Shown: piece after piece, positions 8,842 through 18,072 of the stretch | Layout of the letters: the number at the start of each line of letters is the position of its first letter | Position numbering within the stretch: the first letter of the stretch is position 1 | Assembly (NCBI GenBank): GCA_964514105.1 | Contig: CAZEPJ010000006.1 | Location: 1-64,000, forward strand | Reading direction: 5' to 3' | DNA length: 64,000 nucleotides | From: CAZEPJ01 sp964514105 | GTDB taxonomy: Bacteria; Desulfobacterota; Desulfocorpusculales; Desulfocorpusculum | Notes under the pieces: model-generated | The model's database searches: none | What the model was told of the DNA's origin: nothing | The model's input: only the letters and a program-made list of their open reading frames with translations | Program-made: the position numbers and the translations under genes

Positions 8842-10481
8842 CCGCAGTCCTTTCTCCGGATGCCGCTCATCCTGGCGGTCTCCCGGGCCAGAGCCCTGAG
8901 CTGATCTCGATGCCACCTCTTGCCCCCGTAGGCCGAGAGGAACCGAAGACGGTCCCGCAGGCCCACCTCCGACGGCAAGGACGCATCCAGCTGGGCCAGA
9001 TTGAGGACCCGCGCCCCCCAGGACACCCGACGCGGAAACCGAACGGCTTCCAGGTCGAGAAAGACGACCCGCCTACCCTGGCCGCCGGCCTCGATGAGGA
9101 CGTTGCCCGCCTTCAGGTCTCGGTGGAAGACCCCGGTGGCGTGCATCCGCGCCAGGGTCTCGGCCAAAAACGGGATCAGAGGGCGCCACACGCTCGGAGG
9201 AGTCTCCCGCACATATCGATCCATTCCCCGCCCCAGGCGGACCATTTCCGTGATCACGCCGCATCCCAGCAGGACGCCCAAGCGGCGGCGCTCCCACATG
9301 AGATGCGGATCGGGCACCCCGAACCCCCTCACCCTCAGACCCCAGCATCCCTTCCAGAAGGCCCTGGCCCGCGACGGTTTGATGCTGCAGCGCACCGCGT
9401 GGAGGAGCCCCCGATAGGGATACTCCTTTACGCAGAGATCCAGGGGCCGCCCCCCCACATGAGTAAGGTGGGCCGTGACCCGGCTCTCCCGGGCCAACTT
9501 GAGAGATCGGCCATCGGTGGGGCAGATCACCGATCGAGCATCCTGCAGGATGCGTGGGAAGGCGCCAAGGGGAAAGCCCCTCCGGGCGAAGAAGCGCCAC
9601 TGCCCGGAGCGCCTCGCGACGAAGCCGCTGCTCTCCACCAGACACCGCCGGGTACGGCTGCGCTGGTGGCGGCGCGCCATCCCTTCCCGCAGCCCTTTCA
9701 GGGTGCCCAGAACCGATCCCGGCTCCCTCCCCCCTCCCTCCCGGGCCAGGTATGCCCGCACAAAACCCGTTTCTTCCCCCGGATCCAGATCCCCCAAAGA
9801 GCCCAGGAGCTGCGCCAGATTCCACAACCGCTGTCCCCACGTCAGCCGGCGCCCCCAACGCACGCGGTGGAGATCGAGGAGATACAGCCGATCCCCCTTC
9901 GTCCCCGCGACCAGGAGGTTGCCCGCATGCAGGTCCCCGTGAAACACCCCTTCCCCGTGCACCCTGGCGATGAACTGCGCCGCGCGCTGCAGCACGCCCA
10001 GCCGCCATCCGCTGTCTCCCCGCAGGCCCCGGGAGCCCAGGGCCTCCCCCAGAGACACGCCGTCGGCCACCGTCTCGGTGATCAGCGCCCCGCGGCGGGC
10101 CAACCCCCTTCGCCTCCAGCAGCCGAGGGCCAAAGGCACAGGGGTCTCCAGCCCGCGCCCGAGTAGGTGATGGGCCGCGCGCCACTCCCTCTCCCACTGG
10201 CTCCCCCGGAGGGACATGACCAGGGCCCGGGCCAGGCCGCAGGGCTCGAATCTCTTGATCACCACATCCAGGCCGCCTTCTGCCCGGAGCCGACCCACGC
10301 GCCGTACCATGGAGGCTGCCATGGGCTCGTATCCCTCCAGCGACTCCAGGTCGTCGATTCGACCCAGGACCCCCTGCAGGGACCGGGAGTACTGCGGCCG
10401 CAAGGTCCATCGCCATCGCCCACTGCCGGGAATCCCGGGGCCCAGGGTCGCCCCCGCATTGAACTCAGGCGCGGCGCGCAC
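8838..10481 (-). CDS. Tandem-domain LPS core kinase (two WaaP/KdkA/InaA-type kinase domains)
   Basis: A 547-residue cytosolic protein containing two complete eukaryotic-like kinase folds of the LPS sugar kinase group. Domain 1 has K76 (VVIKRFEP), H181-G-D183-LHAGN188 and metal-binding D203. Domain 2 has K352 (LCVKEYPYR), H453-R-D455-LKAGN460 and D476. Each catalytic loop is followed by the same pattern (LYLLDLHRVRW...LWNLAQLLGSL versus VVFLDLEAVRF...VLNLAQLDASL), which points to internal duplication. WaaP-family members normally have one domain of about 250 residues. The likely substrates are core heptose or Kdo. The GTG start has an AGGGAGG site seven bases upstream. Both domains look catalytically competent, so two phosphorylation sites are possible. 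Confidence 0.85.
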   Translation of the reverse strand: MRAAPEFNAGATLGPGIPGSGRWRWTLRPQYSRSLQGVLGRIDDLESLEGYEPMAASMVRRVGRLRAEGGLDVVIKRFEPCGLARALVMSLRGSQWEREWRAAHHLLGRGLETPVPLALGCWRRRGLARRGALITETVADGVSLGEALGSRGLRGDSGWRLGVLQRAAQFIARVHGEGVFHGDLHAGNLLVAGTKGDRLYLLDLHRVRWGRRLTWGQRLWNLAQLLGSLGDLDPGEETGFVRAYLAREGGGREPGSVLGTLKGLREGMARRHQRSRTRRCLVESSGFVARRSGQWRFFARRGFPLGAFPRILQDARSVICPTDGRSLKLARESRVTAHLTHVGGRPLDLCVKEYPYRGLLHAVRCSIKPSRARAFWKGCWGLRVRGFGVPDPHLMWERRRLGVLLGCGVITEMVRLGRGMDRYVRETPPSVWRPLIPFLAETLARMHATGVFHRDLKAGNVLIEAGGQGRRVVFLDLEAVRFPRRVSWGARVLNLAQLDASLPSEVGLRDRLRFLSAYGGKRWHRDQLRALARETARMSGIRRKDCG

Positions 10482-10499
10482 GGGGAGACCTCCCTGGCC

Positions 10500-11486
10500 T
10501 CATGGGATCGAACCTCCAAGGGCGCGCAGCAGCCGCGGGGCCCATTTGGCCAGGCTGTAGGATTCCTCCACGAGCCGCCGCCCGGCGGAGCCCATGCGCC
10601 TGCGTTCCTCCCGGTCTCCGGCCAGGCGTCGGAGGCATTGCTCCCACGCCCCGCCGTCGGGCGCCAGCAGCCCGTTGACGCCGTGGGTCACCATCTCCCG
10701 GTTGACCCCGACCGGGGAGCAGACCACGGGGAGGCCTGCCGCCATGTACTGCAGGAGCTTGAAGCCGCACTTGCCCCGGGCCCAGGGATCGTCCGTCAGG
10801 GGCATGATCCCGATGTCGAAGGCGTGCAGATCCCGCAGCTCATCCTCGTACGACCACGGGACCCGCTCCAGAGGCAGGTCGTCCCAGCCGGGAAACGCAT
10901 TGGAGACGACCCGGACCCGCAGGGCCCGATTCTCCCGACACAGTTTGCGCAGAATCGGGTGGAGGCGCTCCAGGTAGAACAGGGTCCCGGCGCCTCCGAT
11001 CCATCCGATGGTCACCGTGTCTGCCGTGGCAAGCGGCTTGGGTCCGTAGCGGGTCATATCGATGGGGGTGGGGATGACCTCGGTGCGGGCCGAGTGCTCG
11101 TGGGCCAGGGCCTGGAGAAACGCGTTTCCCGGAATCACCAGGTCGCACGAACCCGCAATCCGTCGGAAACGCCTGAACCGCCCGCGAGACCATGTGGCCC
11201 CTCGCGGGGAGTCCCGGTATACGATGGCGTCGTCGAAGTCAAAGGCCACCCACGGCGCATTGGCCCGCAGCCATCTCCACTCCCACCCGCGGGCCAGTCG
11301 TTTCTGCACCAACACCCTGTCGAAACGCCGCGCCTGTCTCAGGAGGGCCATCCGGGAGACCACCCCCTTGGGCCACTGGCGCACTTCGGTCTCCACACCC
11401 GCCCCCCGCAGAAACGGCAGGTACTGCAGGACGCGATAGCGGCTGCTGGGCCCCTGGTGATCGAGGATCAGGAACAGGACCCGCAT
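10500..11486 (-). CDS. Family 4 glycosyltransferase
   Basis: A 328-residue GT-B transferase. The N-terminus reads VLFLILDHQGPSSRYRVLQYLP, with VAFDFDDAIVYRDSPRG in the acceptor domain. The nucleotide-sugar domain contains TIGWIGGAGTLFYLERL and IGIMPLTDDPWARGKCGFK. The glutamate-containing helix is replaced by the variant KLLQYMAAGLPVVCSPVGVN. This DDPW...GKCGFKLLQYMA pattern is typical of a GT4 group found in polysaccharide clusters. The ATG at 11486 lies 19 bp inside the gene upstream. The substrate is unknown. Confidence 0.82.
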   Translation of the reverse strand: MRVLFLILDHQGPSSRYRVLQYLPFLRGAGVETEVRQWPKGVVSRMALLRQARRFDRVLVQKRLARGWEWRWLRANAPWVAFDFDDAIVYRDSPRGATWSRGRFRRFRRIAGSCDLVIPGNAFLQALAHEHSARTEVIPTPIDMTRYGPKPLATADTVTIGWIGGAGTLFYLERLHPILRKLCRENRALRVRVVSNAFPGWDDLPLERVPWSYEDELRDLHAFDIGIMPLTDDPWARGKCGFKLLQYMAAGLPVVCSPVGVNREMVTHGVNGLLAPDGGAWEQCLRRLAGDREERRRMGSAGRRLVEESYSLAKWAPRLLRALGGSIP

Positions 11487-12643
11487 CCCTTCCCCCGCGC
11501 CTCTTCGTACACCGACTCCATGCGCTCCAGGTGCCAGGCCCACGGATGCGCCTCGGCCGCTTCCCTGGCCCGAGCCCCCATGGACTCCCGTGCCGACGAG
11601 TCCAGGAGGTGGGCGAGGCGACGCGCCAGCTCTCCCACATCCCGGGGGTCCCGCAGGACGTACCCGGACTGTCCGTCTCCAACGAGTTCCGCCGCCCCGT
11701 TGCTCTCGGTGGTGATCACGGGCAGCCCCGCCGCCATGGCTTCGAGACAGACGTTGGCGAACGGATCGTAGAAGGTGGGGTAAGCCAGCACATCGGAGGC
11801 CGCCATGACCGCCTCCGTCCGAGTCACCTGGCCGAGGAATAGAACCCTCTGGCCGATCCCCAGATCCCGGGCGAGCCCTTCAAAGGGAGCCCTGCGCCCG
11901 CGCCCGCCCACCAGCAGGACCCAACGGTGGCCGGCCATGGTATGCGATCCCAGGGCGCAGAGCAGGGGGGCCAGACCCTTGAGGCGGAAATTGTGGGCCA
12001 TGAACAGGATGACCGTGGTGTCCCGGGCGAGACCCAGCTCGCGGCGAAGCGACTCACCCACGGTGCACCGGTTGTCGGGATGGAAACGCTGGACGTCCAC
12101 GCCGTTGTGGACCACCCGCAGCCTCCTGGCGTCCATTTCCGGCCAGGCCCCGAGGATATCCCGCTCCACCTTCCTGGAATTGGCCACCACCAGGGATCCC
12201 GCCGAGCCGCGGTAAATGGCCCGCTCCAGCAGGAGGTTCACGGCCAGCTTGAGGCTCAAGGTGCGCTTGAGGGCCGTTGCCGTCCGTCGCCAAATCCCTT
12301 CCCTACATCGGATCTCCTGGCGCAGCCAGGCCCACTCCGCCCCCCCCCCGGGGCGATGGACCGTGGCCGCAGGCACCCCACCGAACCCCTGAATCACATC
12401 GAAGCCGCCCGAGGGCACAGCCCGCCGCGCCGCGACGGCCAAAGAGAGCCCCCTGGCCCATCGGGGAAAGGACACCCCGGGCAAACGATGATAGTTGGCG
12501 CCCTCGATGGGCTCACCCCAACCCTGGGCGAAGACGTGAACCGTGTGCCCCCTGGCCAGCAGGCCCCGCGTCAACGAGACCGCATACGCTTCGGCGCCAC
12601 CCTTGCCCCCGTCGAGCCGATCGATGACCAGCGCGACCCTCAC
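11468..12643 (-). CDS. Family 4 glycosyltransferase (WaaG-like)
   Basis: A 391-residue retaining GT-B transferase resembling the LPS core glucosyltransferase WaaG. Signs are the start VALVIDRLDGGKGGAEAYAV, FDVIQGFGGVP, ANSRKVERDI, VVHNGVDVQRFHP, ILFMAHNFRLKGLAPLL, and the C-terminal FYDPFANVCLEAMAAGLPVITT with the E-x7-E motif. The GTG start at 12643 overlaps the preceding GT2 stop as GTGA. I infer addition of the first hexose to inner-core heptose, from similarity and from neighbouring waaF and waaC. Specificity is not proven. Confidence 0.83.
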   Translation of the reverse strand: MRVALVIDRLDGGKGGAEAYAVSLTRGLLARGHTVHVFAQGWGEPIEGANYHRLPGVSFPRWARGLSLAVAARRAVPSGGFDVIQGFGGVPAATVHRPGGGAEWAWLRQEIRCREGIWRRTATALKRTLSLKLAVNLLLERAIYRGSAGSLVVANSRKVERDILGAWPEMDARRLRVVHNGVDVQRFHPDNRCTVGESLRRELGLARDTTVILFMAHNFRLKGLAPLLCALGSHTMAGHRWVLLVGGRGRRAPFEGLARDLGIGQRVLFLGQVTRTEAVMAASDVLAYPTFYDPFANVCLEAMAAGLPVITTESNGAAELVGDGQSGYVLRDPRDVGELARRLAHLLDSSARESMGARAREAAEAHPWAWHLERMESVYEEARGKGCGSCS

Positions 12644-13413
12644 CGCTTTCCCCCGGACCCGCCGCCTTCCAGCTCCCACAGCTTGGCGTACTTGGAGAAG
12701 ACGTAGAACATGGTGGCGGCAACGATGATCAACCCGGGCAGCCCGTCCCGAAATCCCTGTCGAAGCAAGTACTCCTTGACGAATCGGCCCAGGGGGTGCA
12801 GCAGCATCTTGTGGAGTCGGAAACGTTCCCCCCGTGCGAAGAGCTCCTGGGCCGAGAGCCCCGAGTAATGGTCCACGGTCCGGATCTGATGTGCCAGAGA
12901 GGGGTAGTTGTAGTGGAGCAGGTCGTTGCGGAGCCGCCCCACGGGCCCCTGAATCTGCACTGCGGCATGCGGCTCCTCCCCACCCCATACGTGCCCGGCG
13001 CTCCGAAAGAGCCGGATGGAAAGATCCGGGTACCACGCCCCGTGACGGATCCACCGACCCAGATAGAAGGAGCAGCGGGGCACCCAGTACCCCTGGATTC
13101 GCCCGTCCCATGTCTCCAATGCCTGGATCATCTCCTGCCGCAGGGCCAACGGGACCTGCTCATCGGCATCGATCCAGAGGATCCACTCTCCCCGGGCCTG
13201 CTCCTTGGAGAAGTTCCTCTGGGCGATGAACCCAGGCCATGGCCTTTGCACCACCCGTGCCCCGCGCCGCCTGGCGATCTCGACAGATTCATCGGTGCTG
13301 AGCGAGTCCACCACGATGGTCTCGTCCACCCAGTCGATGCTCTCGAGACATCGATCCAGGGTCGCGGCGTTGTTGTACGTCAGGACCGTGGCGGAGACCG
13401 TGGGCCGGCTCAA
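12640..13413 (-). CDS. Family 2 glycosyltransferase (WaaE/KdtX-like)
   Basis: A 257-residue GT-A protein of the group containing the LPS beta-1,4-glucosyltransferase WaaE. It shows SATVLTYNNAATLDRCLESI, ETIVVDSLSTDESVEIA, the WPGFIAQRNF segment, and the DxD motif in WILWIDADEQVP. A C-terminal hydrophobic stretch (GLIIVAATMFYVFSKY) probably sits at the membrane. I chose the TTG at 13413 as start. It overlaps the waaF stop (TTGA) and has an AAGGGAG site five bases upstream. Longer in-frame extensions share sequence with waaF. Confidence 0.83.
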   Translation of the reverse strand: MSRPTVSATVLTYNNAATLDRCLESIDWVDETIVVDSLSTDESVEIARRRGARVVQRPWPGFIAQRNFSKEQARGEWILWIDADEQVPLALRQEMIQALETWDGRIQGYWVPRCSFYLGRWIRHGAWYPDLSIRLFRSAGHVWGGEEPHAAVQIQGPVGRLRNDLLHYNYPSLAHQIRTVDHYSGLSAQELFARGERFRLHKMLLHPLGRFVKEYLLRQGFRDGLPGLIIVAATMFYVFSKYAKLWELEGGGSGGKR

Positions 13414-14459
13414 GACAACTCCCTTGCCATGTCTTTGTGCTCGCCGAGCAGTCCTTCGGCCTCGGCCAACACCCGCTCCGGGCTGATGGCCGCCAGACAC
13501 CGGTAGGACCCGTCTCGACACCGCCGTTCCAGACAGGGCGAGCAGTCCATGGGGATCCGGACGACGCGGTGCGGCCCCAGCGGCGAGGTCGCATCTGGAT
13601 CGGTGGACCCGAATAGCGCCACCACACGGGTGCCCACTGCCGCAGCCAGATGCATGGGGCCCGAGTCGTTGGAGACCACCAAGTCACAGGCGGCCAGGGC
13701 GGCGGCCAACTGCACCAGGTCGGTTCGTCCGCTCAGATCCAGCACCCCCCATCCGATCATGGCGGCCAGGGCCCTGGCGTCCTTCGACTCCGCGGAACTG
13801 CCCAGGACGAGAATCCTCGCCCCCTTGCCATCCCGCAGGGCCCGGGCCACATGGGCAAACCGCTCCAGAGGCCATCGCTTGGCGGGCCCGTACGCGGCCC
13901 CGGGGCAAAGCCCCACCAGGAACCCGTGCCAGGGGTGCCCTACACACGCCTCCACCCATCGCCGGCCGGCCTCCGGGATAAGGAGCCGCACCTTGGGCAT
14001 CTGCGATCCGGTCCACCCCAGCGCCCGGGCGATGTCCAGGTACCATTGGGACTGATGCGCCCTGCCAGGTCGACGGGGGCGGGCAATGGGCCGGTTGAGC
14101 AGCCACCGCCTCCATTGGCCGCCATAGCCCCACCGCTCCCGGACGCCGGCGCATCGGACGATCCACGCGGGCCTGAATGCGTTGGGAAAGAGGATCGCCC
14201 TTCGGTACTGCCGCGTCCGCACCTCCCGGATGCGCCCCCAGGTGGAGCGGTCGGGCGGCCAGCCCCAGACCGTATCGGCGAGCTCCGCCATGCGGATCAG
14301 AGGCACCAGAGGCCCCGGGGCCACGACGTGCAGCTCTTCCCCGCGCCCATTGTCGCGCAAGGCCTGAAGGGCGGGCAGGGACATGAGGGTGTCGCCCAGC
14401 CAGTTGACCCCCACGATCAGGGTGCGCGGGCGGCACCTTTGCTCCCCAGGACCAGGCAT
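13410..14459 (-). CDS. waaF: ADP-heptose:LPS heptosyltransferase II (GT9)
   Basis: Adds the second L,D-heptose to the LPS inner core. The 349-residue GT9 protein begins TLIVGVNWLGDTLMSLPALQAL. It contains VGLCPGAAYGPAKRWP and the nucleotide-binding SNDSGPMHLAAAVGTRVVALFGSTDP, then the core signature PHRVVR and a cysteine-rich tail (CSPCLERRC). These match WaaF rather than WaaC. I start at the ATG at 14459; a GTG at 14474 overlapping the upstream stop as GTGA is the alternative. A second GT9 gene (waaC) lies upstream, so both heptose transfers are encoded in the window. Confidence 0.88.
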   Translation of the reverse strand: MPGPGEQRCRPRTLIVGVNWLGDTLMSLPALQALRDNGRGEELHVVAPGPLVPLIRMAELADTVWGWPPDRSTWGRIREVRTRQYRRAILFPNAFRPAWIVRCAGVRERWGYGGQWRRWLLNRPIARPRRPGRAHQSQWYLDIARALGWTGSQMPKVRLLIPEAGRRWVEACVGHPWHGFLVGLCPGAAYGPAKRWPLERFAHVARALRDGKGARILVLGSSAESKDARALAAMIGWGVLDLSGRTDLVQLAAALAACDLVVSNDSGPMHLAAAVGTRVVALFGSTDPDATSPLGPHRVVRIPMDCSPCLERRCRDGSYRCLAAISPERVLAEAEGLLGEHKDMARELS

Positions 14460-14470
14460 CCCCAGGAACC

Positions 14471-14662
14471 TCACGCCTCCAGAGGAGTCGCCTCGTCGAT
14501 GAGCATCACCGGGATGTCGTCCTCGATGCGGTAGATCAACCGACAGTGGTGGCAGATCAACTGGTTGTCGCCCTCGCGGTACTCCAGTTCCCCGGTGCAG
14601 CCGGGGTCGCGAACACACTTGGGACACGCCAAGATCTCCAAGAGATCCCTTGGAAGCGCCAT
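14471..14662 (-). CDS. Trm112-like zinc-ribbon protein
   Basis: A 63-residue protein. The N-terminal LLEILACPKC with the partner LICHHCRLIYRIEDDIPVML matches bacterial Trm112/YcaR-type proteins, which carry a zinc ribbon and in some lineages activate methyltransferases. In many proteobacteria the gene sits beside lpxK and waaA, as it nearly does here. The first cysteine pair is followed by an insertion containing one more cysteine (RDPGCTGEL). It has a strong GAGGGAGGAG site directly before the ATG. Its stop overlaps the alternative waaF start. Confidence 0.82.
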   Translation of the reverse strand: MALPRDLLEILACPKCVRDPGCTGELEYREGDNQLICHHCRLIYRIEDDIPVMLIDEATPLEA

Positions 14663-14736
14663 CTCCTCCCTCCTGCCGTGTTGCCGCCCTCCGGCCCCGG
14701 GTGCGAACCGGCCGTGCACCGCCGGCTTCCGGGGAC

Positions 14737-15726
14737 TCACGCCCCGGACCTCGCCCGCGTTGCCCCTTCGGACCTGCCGGATCCAGCCTCCTGCTCCTCG
14801 CGCACCCAGTCCCACTCCCGGGAGATCCCTTCCCTCAGAGAAACCCGGGGCTCATAGCCGAGGTCCCGCCTGGCGCGCCCCAGGTCGGCCCAGGTATGCC
14901 TCACATCGCCTTTCTGGTCATCCCCCCAGGCCACCCGGGGCGTGCGATCCGTCACCGCGGCCATGATGTCCAGGACCTCCCGCAATGTGGCCCTGGTCCC
15001 ACCCCCCACGTTGTACACCTCTCCGGCGAGGCCCGAGGCCGCGGCACTCAAGGAGGCCTCGACGATATCGTCCACGTAGGTGAAATCCCGACTCTGCCCC
15101 CCGTCTCCGTACACGGTGAGGGGCTCGTTGCGCCACAGCGCCCGCAGGAACCTGTGAAAGGCCATGTCAGGCCGCTGCCTGGGACCGTACACCGTGAAAA
15201 AGCGCAGGCTCACGGTGGGAACGCCGTGGTTCCGGAAGTACAGCCGGCAGAGGTTCTCGGCCGCCAGTTTGGTCACGCCATATGGGGACGTTGGGCGGGG
15301 CAGGGCGTCCTCCCGGGTGGGGTGGGGTGCCTCGTCCCCGTATACCGAAGAGGAAGATGCGTAGATAAACCGCGACAGCTCTTTCCCCTTGCAAGCCTCC
15401 AGGAGGCGCTGAGTGGCCAGGACGTTGCGCCAGAGATACAGGTGGAAATGCGATCCCCAACTCCCCCTCACCCCGGCCTGGGCGGCCATGTGGAACACCC
15501 GTTCCACGCCGTCCAGGGCCTCTTGCAGGTCCATCTCCGCCACGTCCCCCCGGATGAGGCGGAACTTCTCTTTTCCCACCATTCCCCCTACGTTGGCCTC
15601 TTTGGCCGCCGGATCGTAGGCATCGGTGAAGGCATCCACGCCCACCACCTCGTGCCCCTCTCCCAGCAACCGATCCGCCAGGTGGGAACCGATGAAACCG
15701 GCAACCCCTGTGATCAAGCATCTCAT
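14737..15726 (-). CDS. NAD-dependent nucleotide-sugar epimerase (extended SDR)
   Basis: A 329-residue extended short-chain dehydrogenase that probably epimerises a UDP-sugar. It has the Rossmann glycine motif TGVAGFIGSHLAD and the SSSSVYG strand. The catalytic Tyr-Lys is in SPYGVTKLAAE, and YNVGGGTRATLREVL is the substrate-side signature. HRFLRALWRNEPLTVYGDG and RDFTYVDDIVEA place it among UDP-glucose/glucuronate 4-epimerases. The exact substrate cannot be called. Its product likely feeds the local glycosyltransferases. The ATG lies ten bases after the waaC stop, so the two are co-transcribed. Confidence 0.85.
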   Translation of the reverse strand: MRCLITGVAGFIGSHLADRLLGEGHEVVGVDAFTDAYDPAAKEANVGGMVGKEKFRLIRGDVAEMDLQEALDGVERVFHMAAQAGVRGSWGSHFHLYLWRNVLATQRLLEACKGKELSRFIYASSSSVYGDEAPHPTREDALPRPTSPYGVTKLAAENLCRLYFRNHGVPTVSLRFFTVYGPRQRPDMAFHRFLRALWRNEPLTVYGDGGQSRDFTYVDDIVEASLSAAASGLAGEVYNVGGGTRATLREVLDIMAAVTDRTPRVAWGDDQKGDVRHTWADLGRARRDLGYEPRVSLREGISREWDWVREEQEAGSGRSEGATRARSGA

Positions 15727-15735
15727 GACAGCCGC

Positions 15736-16896
15736 TCACCGCGATTCATGCCCGGCTTCACATGGGGCCGGATCCGGTTGGCGCCACCCCCCTGCCCCGC
15801 CACCCTGGATGCCCCCCCCCGGCCGGCCCGCCGAACCCGTCTCCGGGTCCCCATTGCCGGCTCGGAGAACATGGGCCACTGCGTCCCGGATCGCCTCGGG
15901 GCGGATCTGTGTCATGCACTGTCTCCCGCGGCAAGACCTCCGAAAGCATGGGCTGCACGACACGCCAGCTCTCACGATGCGGTGACCCCGCCCGTACGGC
16001 CCGGTTCGCCACGGGGCCGTGGGCCCGAAACATGCCACCACCGGTGTTCCCAAAGCCGCGGCCAGATGCATGGGACCCGAGTCCGTGGAAACCACCACCC
16101 GGGCGCCCTCCAGGAGGGCCATGAGCAGCTCCAGATCCGTCCTCCCGCACAGATCCAGGGCAGGAGTCCGCATCCTCCTTGAAATGGCCTGAGCCAGGCT
16201 TCGCTCCTCCGGGACGCCCACAAGGGCCACGGGCAGATCCCGCGTGCGAGCCAGCCAATCCCCAACGGCCGAGAAGGTCCCTGGGTCCGCCTGCTTGCTT
16301 TGCCAGCGTGCCGCCGGCACGAGCACAGCGTACGGCTGGTCCCGCCGCCAGCCCTCCCCTTCCAGCAACGCCCAGAGATCTTCCCTGGCCTTCCCGCGTA
16401 CCTCGAGGCCGAATCGCGCCTCCCGGGCACGGCCTCCCGCGGCCTCCGCCAGCATGAGGTACCGCTCCACGGCATGCAGGTCCGGGCTCACCCGCGGGAC
16501 CCGTTCATTGAGCGAAAGGTGGCTCCACTCCCGGGCGCCGTCGTATCCCACTTTGCGCTCCGCCCGTGCGCAGCGGATCCAGATGCCGCTCTTGATCAAC
16601 CCCTGGAGATCCAAGGCCATGTCGAAGTGGGGCGTTCGCAGCTCGCCCATGAGCGCCCCGATCTCCCGGAGTGTCCCGGGCCAGCGCCGGGGAGCCCGCC
16701 ACTCCCGTCCCCACCGTCCCCGGCGGGACACGATGACCCTATGGACGCCCGGATGCGAGCGGACCACCGGCGCCGCCCCTTCCTCCACCAGCCAGTGGAT
16801 CCGGGCGCCCGGAAAACCGTCCTGGAGGGCGGGAATCACTGGCAAGGCCTGGATCACATCCCCCAGGGCGCTCATCTTCACCACGAGGATCTCCAT
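15736..16896 (-). CDS. waaC: ADP-heptose:LPS heptosyltransferase I (GT9)
   Basis: Adds the first heptose to Kdo2-lipid A. The 386-residue protein has the family start EILVVKMSALGDVIQALPVI and the acceptor-side FDMALDLQGLIKSGIW. It continues with VLVPAARWQSKQ and the ADP-heptose-binding STDSGPMHLAAALGTPVVACFGPT. The SALGDVIQALP opening and DLQGLIKS are typical of WaaC. A glycine- and proline-rich tail of about 40 residues after DAVAHVLRAGNG is extra and probably disordered. It is separated from lpxK by 42 bp. Confidence 0.88.
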   Translation of the reverse strand: MEILVVKMSALGDVIQALPVIPALQDGFPGARIHWLVEEGAAPVVRSHPGVHRVIVSRRGRWGREWRAPRRWPGTLREIGALMGELRTPHFDMALDLQGLIKSGIWIRCARAERKVGYDGAREWSHLSLNERVPRVSPDLHAVERYLMLAEAAGGRAREARFGLEVRGKAREDLWALLEGEGWRRDQPYAVLVPAARWQSKQADPGTFSAVGDWLARTRDLPVALVGVPEERSLAQAISRRMRTPALDLCGRTDLELLMALLEGARVVVSTDSGPMHLAAALGTPVVACFGPTAPWRTGPYGRGHRIVRAGVSCSPCFRRSCRGRQCMTQIRPEAIRDAVAHVLRAGNGDPETGSAGRPGGGIQGGGAGGWRQPDPAPCEAGHESR

Positions 16897-16938
16897 GGTC
16901 CCCCGGTATCGCCCGCGCAGGTCAGGGACCCGCTTTGC

Positions 16939-18072
16939 TCAGGGCCGCTCGGGACCGGGGGATGCCCCAGGCCCTTCCAGGGGTGCCCGCCGGCGGAACA
17001 CGGGCTCCAGCCGTGCCCAGAGGGCCTCGGGCGGCTCCACCCGAAGCTCTACCCGCAGGACCACCCACCGGTCGTCGTCCACGCCGGCCTGCCGCAGCTT
17101 CCAGGCGTCCTTCTCCGTGGTCACCAGCCAATCCAGACGACGGCCCACGGCCCGGAATTCCTCTATATCCTCGGAAGTATACCAATAATGATCCCGGAAA
17201 AAAAGGGAGGCCTCCACCTTCGCCCCCATCCCCGAGACCATGCTCTCAAAGGCGGCGGGGTCGGCGATTCCACTCACCAGGGCCACACGCCGGCCACCAA
17301 GACAGCGTGCCGGCAGCTCCTCTCCGTCGGTCAGGCGCCACACCCCACAAGGGCCGTATCGAGCGGCAAGCATGGGGATGCCCCCCCACCTCGACCCCAG
17401 ACGGGCAAGGTCCCTTTGTCCTGCACCGGGATCCCCCTGGCCGGTGGCCAGGATGAGACCGGCCCTGCCCAGCGCGTCGGGGGGTTCTCGAAGCGGTCCG
17501 GCCGGGATCAGACGGCCGTTGCCCAGGGGTCGCTCCGCTTTGACGGTCACCACGTCCAGATCTCGATGGAGGCGTCGATGCTGAAAACCGTCGTCCAGAA
17601 GAAATGCGGTGGGGCGGGCCGCCGTCCACGCCGCCTCACCGGCCTGGAACCGGTCGACCCCGACCCAGATCCAGACCCCGGGCAGTCGATGGGCCATCAT
17701 GATCGGCTCATCGCCCGCCTCCTCCACGCCCGCCAGGATACGGCGCCCATCGGATACCAGTTGAACCGGAGCCCCTCGCCGGCGGGCATAACCCCGGGAG
17801 AGCACGGCCACCGTGTGTCCCCGGTCTCGCAGGAGACCGGCCAGGAGCATGACGGTCGGGGTCTTCCCTGTCCCCCCCACGGTGATATTCCCCACCGAGA
17901 TCACCGGGGCGGGCAGGCGGCGAACGGACAGAAGGCCCTTGCCGAGACACCAGCCCCTCAGGCGGACGCCCGCCTCGAACAACAGCGAGGCGGCCCTCAG
18001 CCCGACGCCCCACACATCGGCGGGTGCCGCATGCCCGACCATGCGGGCCTCCACGGCGTTCCTCAGCCCCAT
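16939..18072 (-). CDS. lpxK: Tetraacyldisaccharide 4'-kinase
   Basis: Phosphorylates the 4' position of the lipid A disaccharide at the inner membrane. The 377-residue protein has a hydrophobic N-terminal helix region. The Walker A motif is in VGNITVGGTGKTPTVMLL. LpxK hallmarks follow: VLSRGYARR, DDGFQHRRLHRDLDVV, ERPLGNGRLIPAGPLREP and LVTTEKDAWKL. The ATG at 18072 lies within the last codons of waaA. The frame extends upstream, but that part duplicates waaA coding sequence. Confidence 0.93.
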   Translation of the reverse strand: MGLRNAVEARMVGHAAPADVWGVGLRAASLLFEAGVRLRGWCLGKGLLSVRRLPAPVISVGNITVGGTGKTPTVMLLAGLLRDRGHTVAVLSRGYARRRGAPVQLVSDGRRILAGVEEAGDEPIMMAHRLPGVWIWVGVDRFQAGEAAWTAARPTAFLLDDGFQHRRLHRDLDVVTVKAERPLGNGRLIPAGPLREPPDALGRAGLILATGQGDPGAGQRDLARLGSRWGGIPMLAARYGPCGVWRLTDGEELPARCLGGRRVALVSGIADPAAFESMVSGMGAKVEASLFFRDHYWYTSEDIEEFRAVGRRLDWLVTTEKDAWKLRQAGVDDDRWVVLRVELRVEPPEALWARLEPVFRRRAPLEGPGASPGPERP

